From: Methylorubrum zatmanii
GTDB lineage: Bacteria; Pseudomonadota; Alphaproteobacteria; Rhizobiales; Beijerinckiaceae
DNA length: 40,491 nt
Assembly (NCBI RefSeq): GCF_014845115.1
Contig: NZ_NKUI01000072.1
Location: 1 to 40,491, forward strand
Direction: 5' to 3'
The notes under the pieces: model-generated
What the model was told of the DNA's origin: nothing
Databases searched by the model: none
The model's input: the letters and a program-made list of their open reading frames with translations, nothing else
In this document: positions 40,438 to 40,491 of the stretch, in pieces
Numbering within the stretch: the stretch's first letter is position 1
How the letters are laid out: the number at the start of each line of letters is the position of its first letter
Translations under genes and position numbers: made by a program

Positions 40438-40491
40438 TCAGGCGGCGCGGTGATCTGGGCTCGCGGTGACCTCGGTCCCGTCGCGGAAGAT
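40438..40491 (-). CDS. C-terminal end of a gene on an adjacent element (partial)
   Basis: The last 54 bases read on the minus strand IFRDGTEVTASPDHRAA before TGA at 40438, an open C-terminus that enters from outside the window. It starts close to where TrbE is cut. A transposase is the simplest guess for a gene interrupting trbE, but the fragment is too short to place in a family. Confidence 0.35.
   Translation of the reverse strand: MFRDGTEVTASPDHRAA

Overview
This is a GC-rich window, very probably from an alphaproteobacterium of the Rhizobiales type. The main evidence is a set of genes typical of integrative and conjugative elements or plasmids of that group: ArdC/DUF2958, a long ParB-like protein, a strawberry-notch methylase/helicase, a Toprim protein, DUF2493, RepA/ParA, DUF2840, TraF, DUF736, RlxS, TraG and trbBCDE. 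No tRNA, rRNA, CRISPR array or recognisable att site was seen. Taxonomy and family names rest on motif recognition, not on searches.

Layout. Bases 1-2065 are an accessory edge: a broken IS21 IstB gene, a small gene remnant and two unrecognised genes. Bases 2131-8183 form one tightly packed minus-strand operon. It is read antitoxin (DUF1778) - GNAT toxin - SIR2 - HerA - phosphoribosyltransferase - DprA-like - HAD phosphatase, and looks like a composite anti-phage island led by a toxin-antitoxin module. Bases 8300-21088 are the element's maintenance and anti-restriction arm: ardC, DUF2958, a ParB-like gene, small orphan genes, the methylase/helicase, a Toprim protein and a DUF2493 (SLOG) protein. 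A HEPN-like gene and a membrane-anchored gene are inserted there in antisense. Three genes in this arm (ardC, parB-like, methylase/helicase) share a related 5' leader with a hairpin near the ribosome binding site.

Bases 21195-25688 are cargo: an SDR remnant, a divergent SDR/TetR pair with two matching operators, two small genes, an IS110-family (IS1111-group) element with perfect 14-bp subterminal inverted repeats and a probable bridge-RNA region, and two small genes.

Bases 26257-40424 are the regulation, replication and transfer arm: DUF736, an XRE regulator, two DUF2285-type genes (one frameshifted), an AlpA-like HTH protein, RepA with three iterons, ParA with an RHH partner, DUF2840, TraF, a second DUF736, a lytic transglycosylase, a repeat-rich candidate oriT, the relaxase, the coupling protein, a CopG/RHH protein and trbBCDE. 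trbE is cut off before its ATPase domain, next to what looks like the end of another gene, so this copy of the transfer system may be broken unless trb functions resume outside the window.

A 15-bp palindrome occurs identically in front of the XRE regulator gene and, 16.5 kb away, in the divergent region ahead of the ParB-like gene. It probably ties the two arms into one regulon.
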